Positions 1 to 15,000 of a stretch of 64,000 bases of DNA are shown piece by piece. The notes beneath the pieces are model-generated. The model saw only the letters and a list, made by a program, of their open reading frames with translations. It made no database searches and was not told where the DNA came from. Location: NCBI GenBank assembly GCA_003116975.1, contig BGKB01000089.1, positions 186,001 through 250,000 of the forward strand, given 5' to 3'. Source of the stretch: Aurantiochytrium sp. KH105. Its lineage: Eukaryota > Sar > Bigyra > Thraustochytrida > Thraustochytriidae. Numbering within the stretch: the first letter of the stretch is position 1; every line of letters starts with the position of its first letter. A program made the position numbers and the translations under genes.

Positions 1-3000
1 ACTATGAGATTCCTGACCTTAAGCAGGGCGTGGAGTACTGGGTACGGGTTTCGGCCATCAACGATCAAGGAAGCGGTCGCTATGCTATGACCTTGCCCGC
101 CAAGCTCGCACCAGCGAATGTCCCACCGGGTCCTCCAGCTGATGCCAGCCTCTCCGTGATTGACGGCACCACGCTTCGTGTTTCCATGAGCGAGCCCACC
201 CTTTCTGGTGGAGGTATTCTTGATGCTTTTCGTGTCGAATGGGATACCGTTGAACTGAATTCAGAGGTGCAGAGTGTCCAGCTAGATGTACCGGTCCAGC
301 CCGAGATTCAAGTGATTTCGACCTCCGCCAACAACGTCGACGAGGTTCAGCATATTCGCATCCTCGGTCAAACATCTGGGAACGCTGTCACCGAGGAGCA
401 AGCCATTCGCTGTGATGCCACGGGCGGTACCTTCCGACTGGGTTTCGACGGCACCTTTACAGATCCAATCCAGTGGAACGCAACCCTCCTCGATCTCGAG
501 AGTGCTCTCACCAGGCTTTCTGCCATCAACGCTGTCACTGTGAGCATCAGTACTGCGACGACGACAACACAAAGTGTTCTCTGCAGACCTTACAATGCAG
601 TGCTCAACGAGGAACCTGAAGAAGTGAGCATCCTTTTTGACGACGTCGCCACATACACTGGCAAGCTCCCTCTCCTCGAGACTGATCTCGAGGGTCTGGA
701 GGGCAACCGGATTATTGACGTCTCCAAAACGACCGAAGGAGAAGCTGATGTCTCGGGTTCCTTTATGCTCGCATTTCAAGGGTACACCACTGGCACGATT
801 GATGTCAACGTCGACGCGGCGACCCTTGCGCAAGCCCTGGAGAGTCTCCCTTCGATCGGGACAGGAAATGTTGCAGTTTCGGGCTCTTCCATGGAATTCG
901 TTGTTACATTCACTAGTGCGAGCCTTGACGGAGACCAGCCAGACATCACGGTTGCGAACGCGGCGGGACTTCGCGGTAACGACGCGCGCGTGGTGATCTG
1001 CACGGATGGAGCAGCCGATGGCGACTGCTCGGGCATCTCTAGCGTTCAAGGGAACTCTGTTCGCGGAGATTTCACGCTCGAGTTGCGCGGTCACACCACG
1101 CGAGCGATCGAGTACAATGCTGCAGCGTCCGTCATGAAGAGCAGACTCGAAGAGCTTCCTAACATCGGCGTCGTCGACGTTGCGCGTACGGGGCCAGATA
1201 CGCCTGGAGGCACATACGCCTGGACTGTGATGTTTACGAGTAATCCGGGCGCCTTTCCCTTTGCCAGCTTTGACCGTGCAGATCTCATTCCTGATGGAAG
1301 CGGTCTCTTGGCCACGGCCACAGGTGAGACAGTCTCCGTGGGGATGACACCGTCACAGGAAGGATCGGACCCGCTCGGTGGAAGCTTCCAGCTTGCTTTT
1401 ACAGACAATTTGGGAGCCACGGTCACGTCAGCGGCTATCCCGGCCACTGCTTCCGCGGACCGTGTCAAGGCGGAGCTCGAGAGCATGTCTGGGATCGGCA
1501 CAGTCGAGGTTGACAAGACTGTGGATGCCATTGACGGTGCATTCATTCGCTGGGACATTACCTTTGCGTCCTGCAGAGGAGATGCCTCTCCCACGTGCAA
1601 TATCGGCAATCTGAATCCTCTCTCTCCTGATTCTGCCGGGCTCACAGGCGGCTACACAGCCAACCCGCCCACAATCACTGTTACGCAATCGACGGTAGGT
1701 ACGGGCGGGTCGGGATCAGCCAACTACAACACGGCCAAGATTTCGGATCTCAGCGCTGGGGCACCGTACACGTACGATATTACCGGGTTGGATCTGGGCG
1801 TAAACTATTATGTACGCGTCTCTGCCAAAACGACATGCGAGGAAGTGTGCCCAGACTGCTGCTCGTATGGTGTACCGATCGCAACCACTCCAAGGGTGGC
1901 GGCGCCCATGCACGGCGCTCCCGGTCAGCCGGCGCCACCCGTACTTCGTGCTTCAACCCAAGACAGCCTTGTGATTGCATGGTCGCATCCGCCGAGTACA
2001 GGCGGATCCCCCGTGACAGGCTACGAGCTCTGGATGGACGAATGGGCCGGCGGAGACTTTGCCATGATCTACGATGGCACAGGCCAGGACCACGTGACTG
2101 CCTTTGACACAGCCTCCAAGTTTGCTCTTGTTCCCGGGCGCCGCTACCGCGCAAAGTACCGAGCTCTCAACGCAATCGGGGCTGGTGAGTTCTCCGACGA
2201 GGCTATCTTTGTGGCCCGATCTGCCCCTAAAGCGCCAGCTGCGCCAACGCAACCCAAGCGAGACCCCACCATGACGCACGATGGCACGGCACTTGCAGGA
2301 GACGCCATGGCCGGTATTTACTGGACCACTCCGGTTGATAATGGAGGAAGTCGAATCACTGGCTATGAAATCTACCGTGATGATGGCAGTGGTGGAAATT
2401 TTAACCCGCCTCTCCCTTTCGGCCAGCTTCCAGTGCAGCAACTTCGCGTGACGGACGTCACTGGTGTTACGGGTAATCTCGTCTTGATCTACCAAGGAGA
2501 ATCGACGTCCACGATCGATTTCTCCTCTCCTCCATCGGCTGACGATGTGCGCGACGCGCTAGAGCCTGTTGTTGGTTTGGTTGACGTCACAACTTCGAAT
2601 CCGAGCGGAGACGAGCACGAGTGGACAATTACCTTTTTTGAGCTTCATGGTGAAATCGAAGCCTTGACTCCGACTGGTCTTACCATCTCTTCAGGTTCCG
2701 TCGCTGTGAGCATCGTACAAGATGGTGCAGGTGACCCCGCCGTGCAGATTGTGCAGCCTTCTTGCGATGGAGAAACGATTACAGGTGAATTTTCGCTCAC
2801 GTTCTCGCACGGGGAGCTCTTTTCGATTTCTTCTGGCGACAGTCTCGTGGCAGATCCAGTCACGATCGGTCCTTTTAATTATGACGCCAATGCCGCGACA
2901 GTCAAGAGCGGCATCGAGGCAGCTTTGGCTTCGGCTGATGGCGGTCAAGTGACAGTCGAAGTACACCGACGCGAGATCGATGCTAGCACAAACCAGTACA

Positions 3001-6000
3001 TGTTCGCCATTGCCTTTACGAGTGGACTCGTTCCTGGCGCGCGTGGCGTTTACGAGACAATTCCTCTCTTTGCGCCTCTCGCAAATGACTTATTGTGTGA
3101 TGCTGGATCTGGAAACAACTCGCCAAGAGTAGACGCCTCGCGTCTCGTCGCTGGCTCGCTTTCCCACGTATCGGGTGATCTGAACGAAGGCAGGCCGTAC
3201 CGTTTCTACATCCGAGCAATCAATGCACAGGGCACGTCTGTGCGTTCGCCAATGTATGCGGTCCTCACTGCGGCGCTTCCTGATGCATCTGCGGCCCCAA
3301 TGATTACCGATGTTGAAGCCTCTGCAATTTCCATTGGTTGGACGCGTGCAACCAACATGCGAGGCTCGCCGGCAACTGGATTCAAGGTGTACCGTTTCGA
3401 TTCTGTGGCACCGGAGACTGTTGCAGACCCGACACCCGTGAAGAATGAAGTCCAGCGCGTCGTTGTCGCTGCGGATGCAGAGCAGCCCGAGATTCAGCAA
3501 ATTTCTATCTCTGCCACTGCAGGCGATGTTCGACTGAGTTTTGCGGGAGAGACAACGAGCAATATTGCTTACAACGCAGACGCAGCAACAGTACAAACTG
3601 CCTTGAATGGTCTCGCTGCGCTCACCAGTGCGGCTGATGCAGCCTTGGGTGTCACGGTTGCTCGCTCGGGAGGAGGTTCTTCGTTTGTGTGGACAATCAT
3701 CTTTGATGCCCTTCACGGCGACGTTGAGACAATTCAGGTGGACGAGACGCCTTTGACGGGAAGCACCAGTGTGGAAGAAGTGCAGTCTGGTATCGCCCCT
3801 CTTGCGGGAACCTTTACGTTGAGTTTTCGGGGTGCCACGACACAAGAACTGTCCTTTGATGCGTCACCCACTGCGATGCGACGCGCGCTTGAGCGTCTGT
3901 CAACCATTGGAAAGGTCGACGTTGATCGAACGGCCGTTACGGGCTCGAGACCTGGTTTGCAGTGGGACGTCACGTTTCTCACCGAAGCGGGTGATCTTCC
4001 ACTTCTCGAGGGCACCTCGGGTCGTCTTGTGGGCGTCAGGTATGACTATGTACCTGGGGCAAATGACAACAATGCTGCAGCGGTACAATGCTCTGAGGTT
4101 CAGGCTGGCACTCCAGCCGTCTTGGTGTATGACGGCCACGAGGACCCTTCTCTGAAATCCCTCACAGCAACCGGTCTTCAAGTTGACAACACGTACGCTT
4201 TCAAGGTAGCAACGCTGAGTGCCGCCGGCGATGGCGTTCTTTCCCCAGCAACGTCTACCATCATTGCCCGCGCTGGCGCCAGCCCTGCGGAAACAACCGC
4301 AAGTGGTTCGGCCCTGATCTATGGCATTGCAGGTGTTGTTTTTGAGGAGCAGCAAATCACCATCACAGCATCAAGTTCTACCTCTGGTTGGTCAGGAGAT
4401 CTTTCTCTCCGCGTCGGCGGCGCGAGCGCGGACGCTAGCAGCAACATCGACCCAATCAATGACACACCAGACACGATTGCGGCAGCTTTGAGTGTTCTAA
4501 ACGACGCAAGTGGGGCCCTTGTTGGTACCGTGCATGTCACCAGGACGCTCATCGATGGCGAGAACAGTCTGTATGGATGCGTTCTTTCAGTAACGTTCGT
4601 TGGCCGCCATGGCGACGTAGACACGGTCGAAGTCGCATCCAACACGCTCGATGCTTCGGGAAACGCCGTGTCTGTGAGTGTGTCAGAATTTGTGCAGGGA
4701 ATGGCGAATCAGTTCATTATCGAGCCCAAGAAGCTCTCGGGCAGCCCTGTCAAGGATGTCTCGGCACACTCTGGCTTCCAGGGTCAGGATGTGTTCTTCA
4801 CGGAGCTTTGGACAACGGATGTCAGCGTCGTGGACGGCACGCACGAATGGGCAAGGGATGGCGGCGTTGCGCAGTATTCGCCTGTTCGATACGAGATCCA
4901 GCGCGTTTACACGTCGGTCGATGACACCATCACCGCTGGTAGCTTCGTGTTGGACTTTGACACTACCTCTTACAACAAGCAAAGCGGCACTTCAGAGACA
5001 ACCGGAGCGCTAGCTTATGACGCAAGTGCAAAGGACGTCAAGGACGCTCTCGAGCTGCTCTCAAATGTTGCTTCGTGCGATGTGACGCGTAGTGACCTTG
5101 GAGATGGCACGTACGAGTGGATGATCACTTTTACCGGAGACTTTGGACCGTTGCCACTGTTGGCGGAGAATGTCGCGACATCCTTTACCGGAAATAACGC
5201 TGCACTGCACAGGGCGCGTGTTCAAACTGGCGTCGCAGAAGTCCAAACAATCACTGTCTCAGCCTCTGAACGCTTCGTCTCTGAGGAGCAGGTCATCACC
5301 TTGACTGGTGCGAATTCGGGGACATTTACGCTCAACTTTGACAGCGCTCCGGTTCCCGTTACGGTTGCTTTCGACGCTACAGCTTCTGCTATTCAAACGG
5401 CACTCAATAGTCTCGAAACTATCACGGAGGTCTCAGTATCTGGTGCTGCCCCGCAGTGGGTCGTAACCTTTGCCAACCCCGTTGGCGATGTCGGTCCCCT
5501 CGTGGTGGATGATGCGAACCTCGGTTGCTCTGACTGCGCCGACGTTGAAGAGATTCAAAAGGGGGTGAGCCCTCTCGACGGTACCTTTGTGCTTGCTTAT
5601 GAGGGCGAGTACACGGGCAACTTGGACTTTGACGCAAGCGCCGATGCCGTCGCAGCCAGTCTTGAGGCGCTCTCGACCGTGGCCTCCGTCAGTGTCGAAC
5701 GCGAAGATCTTGTGTCGGGATTTCGCTGGACTGTCACCTTCTTACGCAATTTGGGTAACTTGCCGCTGCTGGTTGCGGAGCCGGTTCGGCATGAGATTCA
5801 GTACATTGAGCTCCGAGGCGGAGACCCTACTCCGCTCGGAGGCACTTTTACCGTTTCCCTCGCTGGTTCGACAACGCCTGCTTTGGCCTTTGACTGTACC
5901 GCGGAGGAGATGCGTGTAGCGCTTGAGGACATGTCCGCGCTGGCTGGTACCTCTGTCTCGGTGGCCCGTGAAGGACCCCTCTCTCCTGGCTTTGGTCGCT

Positions 6001-9000
6001 ACAGATGGCTCATCACCTTCCACAACGACCTCGGCAACCTTGAGGACCTTTCAGTTGATCTCGAGGGCATTACCGGAACCACCCCGGACAAGCTCATTTC
6101 CGAGAAGATTGCGGGTTCCGTGGCAGCTCTCAGTGGATCAGACCCAGCCTTGCTTGTCGAGGAAAAAGAACCTGGCCTGCCTTCGTACACTGGAACGTAC
6201 ACGCCAGAGCATACGGGCAGCTATGCCTTAAGCGTTCGCCAGCTCACACGTGGCGGCCTGGCCGCGGATTATTTTGACAATCAATGGCTTTCCGGAGTAC
6301 CCAGCATGTCGCGAGTTGACGCCCACGTTGATTTCGACTGGGGGGACGGCGTCATTACTCCTTATGGCCGTGACTACGTGTCGGCTCGCTGGCAAGGCAA
6401 GGTCCTCGCGCCAAGCTCCGAGAACTTTACGTTCTATGTGCTTGTCCACGACGGTGCCCGTCTCTGGATCGATCACGAACTTGTCATTGACGCCTGGGAC
6501 ACTAGCGCACGCAGCGAGGACGAAACCAACGAATTTCGAGCTACGCATGTACCGCTTATTGCTGGCAACTATCATGACGTGCGTCTTGAATTTAAGGAAC
6601 TGACGGGCGTCGCTTCGATTCGTCTTCAGTGGTCTTCCTACAGTGTTGCTCGCCAGGTGATTCCTCGAACGCGCTTGTTTCGTGCCGAACACATTCAAGG
6701 ATCTCCTTTTGCCGTGTCTGTGGTCCCTGGCGCTGCCGATTATCCGTACTCAACGGCATGGGGCCCAGGTCTCGAGCCTTCGGGTGTCGCAGCGGGCATC
6801 GAAACTACTTTTGAGATTCAGAGCAGGGACAACAGCGGCAATGATCGTCTCACAAACGATGAGACTGGTGAAGATCCCTTTGAGGTTACTCTTGTTGGCC
6901 CTGAGATTCTCACTGTATCCCCGGAATACGTGGGTAGTGGCAAGTTTTTCGGCCGCTACACGGCCATGATTGCCGGTACTTACATGGTGTCGGTCACTAC
7001 CAAGAGCGGAACCCACATTTATTGTGGGCTTGGCGCCGCAGACAAGTGCTCTCCCTTTCAGGTCGTGGTAAGCCCTGGTCCAACGTCTCATGAGACCACG
7101 GATGCTGCAGGCGGCGGACTGAGCGCTGCTGTCGCGGGACGTGTTTCGACCTTTACGATCACCACCAAGGACACGTACGGAAATCTGCAATCGGAGGGCG
7201 GCGAGCTTGCGGACATCAAGGTCAAACTGGTGGGCACGGGTGGCATTGCGGGACGCGAAATCTTTGCCAATGTTGTCGACAATGCTGACGGAACCTATCA
7301 TGTCACCTACACGCTTCGAGACGCGGGGACCTACGAGGTGCTTGCGACATACAAGGATCAAACCATTCTTACCGATGGTACCTTCACCGTGCCCCAGGTT
7401 GTTTGTCAACATGCCGAGCTCCATGCGCCGAGCTCGATCGCGTCTGGTTCGGGACTCATGGCGGCCACCTCTGGGTCTACGGCAAGCTTCCAAGTTTTCG
7501 CTCGTGACGCTTTCTCGAACGCGCGCGACGGGACTGGTATTGACATCACAGCTGACGGCGATCTTGACACCTTTGTGGTCTCTGTCAAGTCCGCAGATGG
7601 CCCCGAAGAAGTTGTGTCGTCCTCTGCGGTGATTACACTTCGCGTCGGAGCGGATAGTGGCTCCATTACAGGCAGTTTTACGCTGACTTGGGGGGATCGA
7701 ACCACTCGCGCTCTCCCGCACGACGTCTCTGCCTCGACTCTTCGCGTTGCTCTCGAAACCCTCTGGGTCGAGTACGATTATTCTTTGGGTGACGGGATTG
7801 GCGAGGAAATTGCCGGCACCCGTCGCACGGTGCTCGTGGAGCGCGCAACGACGGGAACCGGAGTCGGGTTCGAGTGGGCCATCACCTTCACTTCACACCT
7901 CGACCAGTGGATTCCATCTATGCTCAGCGCCACAGACACAAATCTTGGTGGAACAGGTGTTGCCGCATCTCTTTCAACCCTCGCAACTACCGGGACATAT
8001 CCGATCAGCTACGTGTACTGGCTTGCTGGTGAGGCAGATCTCTTCGTTCGCGGCGCCAAAAGCGGGCTTAATATTGAGGGAAGCCCCTTTGCTCTCACTG
8101 TCTCAGAAGGCGTTGCGGACAACTCGGATTCCTCGTGTTCAGAGACCGTTCTGAACAGTGGCGTGGCCGGTGAAGTGTTTTCGTTCGATGTGCTCGTTCG
8201 GGACAGCCCTCGATTCGAGGAGCAAGTTATCTTCGTTGACGCGGAGATCGTTTCCGAGACAAGTGAGGAGATTTATATCAACTGTGTCGGCACGGCCGGT
8301 ACTTTTACTTTAAGTTTGTATGGTTACAGCACTGGCCCTATTAACTACAATGACGATGAAGCATCGATCGAAAGTGCGATCGAAGCATCTTCCGCGATCG
8401 GAGATGTCACCGTAACGATTGGCGGTATGCAGACCACGGCATGCGCCGCTGGTACATCGGAAAATATCGTCATTACTTTCGTTTCCCCCACGGGTGATCT
8501 TCCGGACGTCGCTCTCGAAGGTTGGGATGCTTCCATGACCATCAACATTGGAGAATCCGTGAAGGGAGCCACCAATGCACGTGCAGAGGTCCAGGAGTTC
8601 TCGTGCGATGCCACAAGTGGCGGAATTACTCTGTCACTTCCGGGATACACCGGAACTTCGTCTTCCATTGATCTCTCCAGTGCAACTGTGGAGGCTCTGC
8701 AGAATGGATTCGATGAGATCTCTAGCGGGGCTGTTTCTGTGAGTATCTCAGACGGGTCCGATGTGATATCGACAACTTTATGCCAAGCCACGCCTCCGCT
8801 GGTTTGGATCACTTTCCAAGAAACTGTGCAAGATGTTAATGGGCTGGTCTCATACACAGAGGATACCGCTGTAAGCGGTGGCTCCATCACGATCCGAGAG
8901 CTGATCAAGGGCGTCTCGCCGGCTTCGGGTTCATTCGCGTTGTCCTTTGACGGCGAAACGACTACGAATCTGGAAGTCTTTGCATCGGAATCTGATGTCA

Positions 9001-12000
9001 AGGCAGCACTTGAAGCTCTTTCCACGATCGACACGGTTTCTGTCGCGCGAGATGACTATGGATATGATGACGTCACAGGAAACCCTCTCGGGTCGATGTG
9101 GACGGTTCTCTTCGATATTCCGGGTCCTCACGTAGGTGCATCCCAACCGCTTCTGGTCGGAGACGCGAGCGGTCTCACGACGTCAGATAATGGTCAGCTT
9201 GCCCCTCGTGTTTATGTGCAGCGAACTGTTTCGGGTCTTGCTGGAAACAAGCGTGCTCTCTTTGATGATTCCGGGGACATTGAGGTGTTGCTTACTCGAA
9301 AGGCGACACCTTACGCGCACAGTATCGCCTCGCAGTCGAGTGAGGTTCAGGTTCTCACGTGCGATGCCTCGAGCGGATCTTTCATCCTTCGTCTTCTCGG
9401 TACGAATACAGCCGAAATCCCGGCTACTAGCACTCAAACACAGTTGCAAACGATTCTCGATAATGCGTTTGCCTCAGGACCGCTGAGTCTTTCGATAACG
9501 GCTACCTTTGATGTATCATGCACAAATGTGTGTAGCTCTAATTGCGAGGTGGAACTGGCAATGTCACGCTTTCCTGGAGGCGTCATGGAAACTCTACCCT
9601 ATGAGGACGATCTTCTCGCGGGAGGCAGTGCTTCCGTCTCTGTGGTGGAGCGCGTCAGAGGTACCGTTTCCACATCTGCGCTTGGAGACGCGCTCTATCG
9701 CGTTTCGTACGTCCCAGCTCTTAAGGGCGAATACGATATCTCAGTGCAGGTCGCAGGCGGCGACGTCAAGACGAACCTTGATAGTGGCGTGCTTGTTTAT
9801 CCTGCTCGATCGCATCCCCACACATCTACGCACGATGCGCGGACGATTGCAACCGAGGGTGTGACAGAAACCTTTACGATTCAAGCCTTCGATCAGTTTG
9901 GTAATGAACTCGATGGTCCTCTAGTCTATCCAGATGTCCTCACGGCTCAGCTGGTTGGCCGCGCGCACAAGCTTTCCGGTCACAGCACAACTTCTGCGAT
10001 TGTCATTCCCGCCACAGTATCGAGCAATGAGCCTAATACCGATGGCGTGTACACTGTCACATATGAGCCAACGCTGGCGGGCATATATTCCTTGGAGCTA
10101 AAGCAGCGAACGCAAGGTGGTCTACTTGCAACATACTTTCTTCGTGAGGATCTCACGGAACCTGTGACTGCGGACCTCATCTCTTCGGCTGAAATTGCTC
10201 TGCATCAGGAGGCAGCCTTGCACTGTCCTGGCCTTCTTCTCGAGCGCTGCGCATCAACGCGCGTTGACGCACAAGTCAATTTCGATTGGACCACGCAGGC
10301 ACCGATGGAAGGTTTTGCAGCTGACTTTTTCTCTGTGCGCTGGGAAGGATATTTGCTTTGCGAAGAGTCCGGCGCTTATGAGTTCGTGATTGAGTCCGAT
10401 GCGCGCGCACGGGTCTATGCTGACGACAGGATTGTCATCGACAAATGGTCCGACGCCTCCGGCGCAAGTCGTGTGTCGGCAGTTGTGGATTCTCTCGAGG
10501 GTACTACAACCCTTCCTATTCGCGTCGAATACGCTCAGAGTGACGGTGCCTCTCACGTGCGGCTGCTCTGGCGCACGCCTGCCATGCGGGCTGCGGGCGA
10601 AGCTGCCGTGCCCGTACCTACCGAGAATTTCCTCTATGAAAGGCACCTGCGCGACTCCCCGGCGGAGGTCTTCATCTATCCTGGAGATATCGACGCGTTA
10701 ACCACAACCGCGACGGGAGACGGCTTGATCACCGGTGTGTCGAATGTTCGGAGTAGCTTCGTTGTTTTCCCTCGCGATTCGACAAACAACCTTCGGTTTC
10801 ACGATGCTTCAGATACTTCTCCCTTTGAAGTCACCATTGTTGGCGTTGACGGTTGGGCACTTGAGGGCCGTGTCGACGAGGTCACAAGTGGGTCGCCTAT
10901 CGCTCTTTCCTCAGTCATCGTTGCGGATGACTGGGTTGAGCTCTGCAGTGCGTGTGGAACAATGAACGCTGGCGACTCTGTTCTGCAGACATCGTCATCT
11001 TTGGCTCTCGCGCGTGGTGACAACTTTGTCATCGGGGGTGAGCGCTATACTGTGGCCTTGACTGGTACACTTGACGCATCAGCAGTGCCCGCGACCTCGC
11101 CTCGGCGAGGACTTGGAGTCACAGGGGCTGCAGTGTATCGTGTTGGCCCCGACACGGGCTCGTACGTCGTCGAATATGACCCGGTTATTCGCGGCACGTA
11201 CGAGATCAGCGTTGAGCTTTCTGCCGTCGCTGAAGTACAGACAATCACGTCATCAGCAACCTCAACGATTGGGGGTGACTTCCGGCTCGAATACGATGGC
11301 AGAAAGACTGGCTGGCTGAGCCATGACGTGTCTTCTGCAGACCTCGAGACTGCAATTCAGGACAGTTTTGCAGCACTTGGTACTGTCAGTGTCAGCCGTA
11401 CGGGCCCCGGATCATTTGGTGAGTATTCCTGGGCGGTCACCTTTGCGATCGACGATGGCAATGTCGCCCCTTTCGTGCCTGAATCCGAGCTCACAGGAGG
11501 CGCAGCGGCTCTTGTTGTAGAGGAGACTGTACCTGGAGCAAGCAAGTCTCACATCGCTGGATCGCCCTTTCGTGCGGAAGTTGTCCCTGCTGCCGCGGAT
11601 TCTGGCATGACTCTCGGCTTTGGCAAAGGTCTCATGCTCGGAGAAGCGGGTGTGTCGTCAACATTTTACGTTCAGGTCAAGGACGCCGCGGGTAACAACC
11701 GTCTCGAGTCTCAGGCGCAGAGCCTGCTGACCGCGATGGCGCGGCTTCCTAACGCCGCGCGTGGTGAGAACGAAAAGATTCTCCACGCAAACATGGAGTA
11801 TATCCGTGATGGCTTGTATCAGTTCACCTTTCTGCCGACTATTGCAGGTTCGTACAACGTGGCTGTTCTCATGGGCATTGTTCTCGAGGAACAACGCGTC
11901 AGCATTTCCTTCAGTGATGAGACTGACCGAAGTGGCTCGTTCAAGCTGTCTTTCGACGGGGAGCGTGTAACCTCTGCTCTCGCATGGGATACGAGCGCCG

Positions 12001-15000
12001 CTGATCTCGCGCGGGCGTTACGCACTTCTCTTGTGTCCTCACATTTGGCCTCGACCGGACTGCTTACTGCACAGCACCTTGGCGGTATCCAGGTTACGCG
12101 CACCGCGACCTCGACAGGATTTGATTTTGATATCACCTTTGCAAGTTTTGCCGGAGATATTGAGCCTTTATCCGTTGTGGAGTCATCTCTTGCGTCAACA
12201 AGCGGATCGGCATCAATCTTAGTGTCTGAAGAGATCAAGGGAGAAGCCGCACACATCAAGACGGCGCGAGCACCACTTGTCCGTGAGGTCCAAACGGTTT
12301 CGATTGCGGGAAGTGACGACCTTACCGGCAATTTTGAGCTCATTTTCAATGGAGAATCCACGGGTGCGCTTGACATTGACAGCGTTGATGCTTCAACTCT
12401 CTCGACTGCCTTGAACGCACTTCATACCGTTCAGCGCGTCGAGGTGGCTGAGACATTGAGTGGACCGAACGGCTATGCTTGGGAGATTACCTTTATTGCG
12501 GAAGATGATACAGGCGCTGCAGTGAGTGCGCTTGCCTACGGCAAGCTCCCCGAGTTGAGTTATACTCACACGCTGACCTCGAACGGGGTAGATGATGTGA
12601 CAATCACGATTGCAACAGACACATCGGGCTTTGCTCCATTCGACGAGCTCGTCGTGTCGCCCACGACTCTGAGCGCAAAGCACTCGACACCTGTTGACTC
12701 TGCTCCATCTGATCTTTGCCCGGTCTTTGCGGAGGAGTGTCCTTCTGGTCTCGACACAGGCCTCTTTGAGCGTCTTGCAACTTTCCAGATCGAGTCTCGC
12801 GATCGATACAGCAACCGTATTTTCACTGGTCCTGCAGCAGAGGTTCAAAAGGTGAATGTCTATGCCAGCAGTGGTCTCTCGGGAACCTTTAAGCTCTCTT
12901 TCCGTGGCGAACAAACATCTGCTCTTTCTGCAACGCAAGTCGACGCAAGCTCGTTGGAAGGTGCTCTGGAGAGTTTGTCGTCGATTGGTGCAGTGAGTGT
13001 CGCTCGCTCTCTCGAAGGTGAGACTCTCAGCGCCGTAGCGACAGGAACTCTTGACGTCGTGCTAGGTAGCACCGCCGCAGCGACGAGCGCGGATCTGACC
13101 GGGGATATCAGCCAAGGAGATCTTCTTCGCATCCCCGGGGATGATGAGCTCTATCTAGTGTCCGCGATCGACTCGAGCTCGGTCCACTTTGTGCAGAGCT
13201 GGCGTGGCGACAGTGCATTTGAATTGTCTGTGGAGATCGCCACAAGCTCGTCTGTGGGTTCTATTTTCCATGTCACTTTCGACACGGAGCTTGGCGATCT
13301 TGAGGCACTCGAACTCGATGCCTCATCTTTGAGCGGAACCAGCCTTGAGGCCTCGGTCTCTGCTTGCGAGAGCAACTTCATCCAGACTGTAACTCTTGTG
13401 AGCTCTTCTTCGCTTGGTGGCAGCTTCAGACTTCATTACGAAGATGAGGTGACGGAGGATCTGCCATATGACGCCTCAAGTGCGGACGTGAAGGCTGCTC
13501 TCGAAGCTCTCGACAACATTTACGCAGTTGCTGTGACTCTCAGCGCGCAGACTTACACGATTACCTTTTCTTCGACTAGCTCCAGTGGTGAGGATGGCAG
13601 TGAGCCCCTTCTGTACGGTGAACCCCATCTCTTGACCGGGGAGTCTGTGCGCGTCGGTGTTCAAAGCATCTGTCCCGCGGGAACTGTTGCCGGCGTCCAG
13701 GGCGAAGATTTTATTGTGGAGCTGACTGGGCCGACTATTGTTTCTGGCGATGTATCTTATTCTGGCGCAAGTGGCATCTACGATGCTTCGTACCAGGTGC
13801 CTCGGGAAGGCGCGTACTCGCTCGAAGTGAGCCGCGGCAATGTCGGTGGTCTCACGGGTCAGTACTACAACAATCGCTGGCTCTTTGATACGCCTGTCCA
13901 GGTGCGCGTTGACAGCACTATCGACTTTGAATGGGATACCTTCATCACGGACACGGGTCGCGATTACATTTCTGTGCGTTGGTCTGGTTTTGTCGAGCCG
14001 CGCTTTGATGAGGTCTATGAATTTGTTGTGCAAGCAAACGATGGTGCTCGACTCTGGGTGAATGACGAGCTCCTCATTGATGAGTTTGAAACCCAGGCAG
14101 GCTCAGGCGAAGTTAATGAGTTCGTTGGTCAGACGTCAAGCGCTCTCGTTGCCGGACGACTCGTCACGATTAAGCTAGAATTCAGAGAGAATGTTGACGA
14201 TGCCGTCTGCAAGCTCTTGTGGCGATCGGGAGCGCAGCCGCTACAAATTATTCCAGCAACGGCTCTCTATCATTCGACAGAGCCACTCAGCGGAAGTCCA
14301 TTTGCCGTGTCGCCGCGTGCGGTGCCGCCCACGGTACCAACGAGCCTTTCGCTCAGCGTCGTAGACGATGAAACGCTTCTCCTCTCGTGGTTTCCTCCTC
14401 TTAATGACGGCGGTGCTTCGATCACCAAGTACAAGGTGACGTGGTGGTCTGCTTTGAACACGCCTACAGAATTGACATTGCGTCTTTCGTCGGTCTCTGA
14501 TGGCACCTTCAAGCTGGCCTTTGGCGCGCATGTGTCTCCAGCTCTTCCTTACGATCTCGACGCATGGGAGCTCAAGGCTGCTCTTGAAGCTCTTCGTGGA
14601 GTTGGTCTCGTAAGCGTCAGCAAATCCTTGAGTGGCTCGGACGTCGACTTTGCAATCGTTTTCGAAGAGTATCCAGGTGACGCGACAAGCTCACTTTCCA
14701 TTGACACGGACACGTTTAGTACTGGAAGTGCATCGCTCATTTCGAGTACAACTGGAACTGCTCCATCAGACCTCGTTTCAACGGAGATTACAAATGCGCA
14801 CGAGAGTCTTGACCTGAGTGACATCACTGATCCATATCAGCTGGAGATTCCCTCATTAACTTCTGGAACAGCCTATTCGGTCAGCGTGGCAGCATATACC
14901 GGAAATTCTGAGAATGGTCTTGACTATGGTCCTCGGGCCACACCCGTTGTGGAGACGCCTCGCGCAGTTCCCGAAGCACCCGCTCAAGTAATTACACGCT

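Larger units (their letters stand above)
6681..14326 (+). other. Filamin-type repeat zone with nested modules
   Basis: Repeats match the filamin pattern: a (G)xGL start, FxIxxRDxxGN strand B, FEVTLVG strand C, GxYxVxYxPxxAGxYxLxV strands E-F, then GSPFxVxV strand G. Two are uninterrupted (about 6720-7080 and 7081-7395). The others are split by EVQ modules (for example within 7560-7980, 8200-9660 and 11880-12560), by PA14 domains or by an xGD module. Filamin repeats are usually cytoplasmic in animal filamins, but similar Ig-like repeats also occur in extracellular proteins; location here is unknown. Confidence 0.75.
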
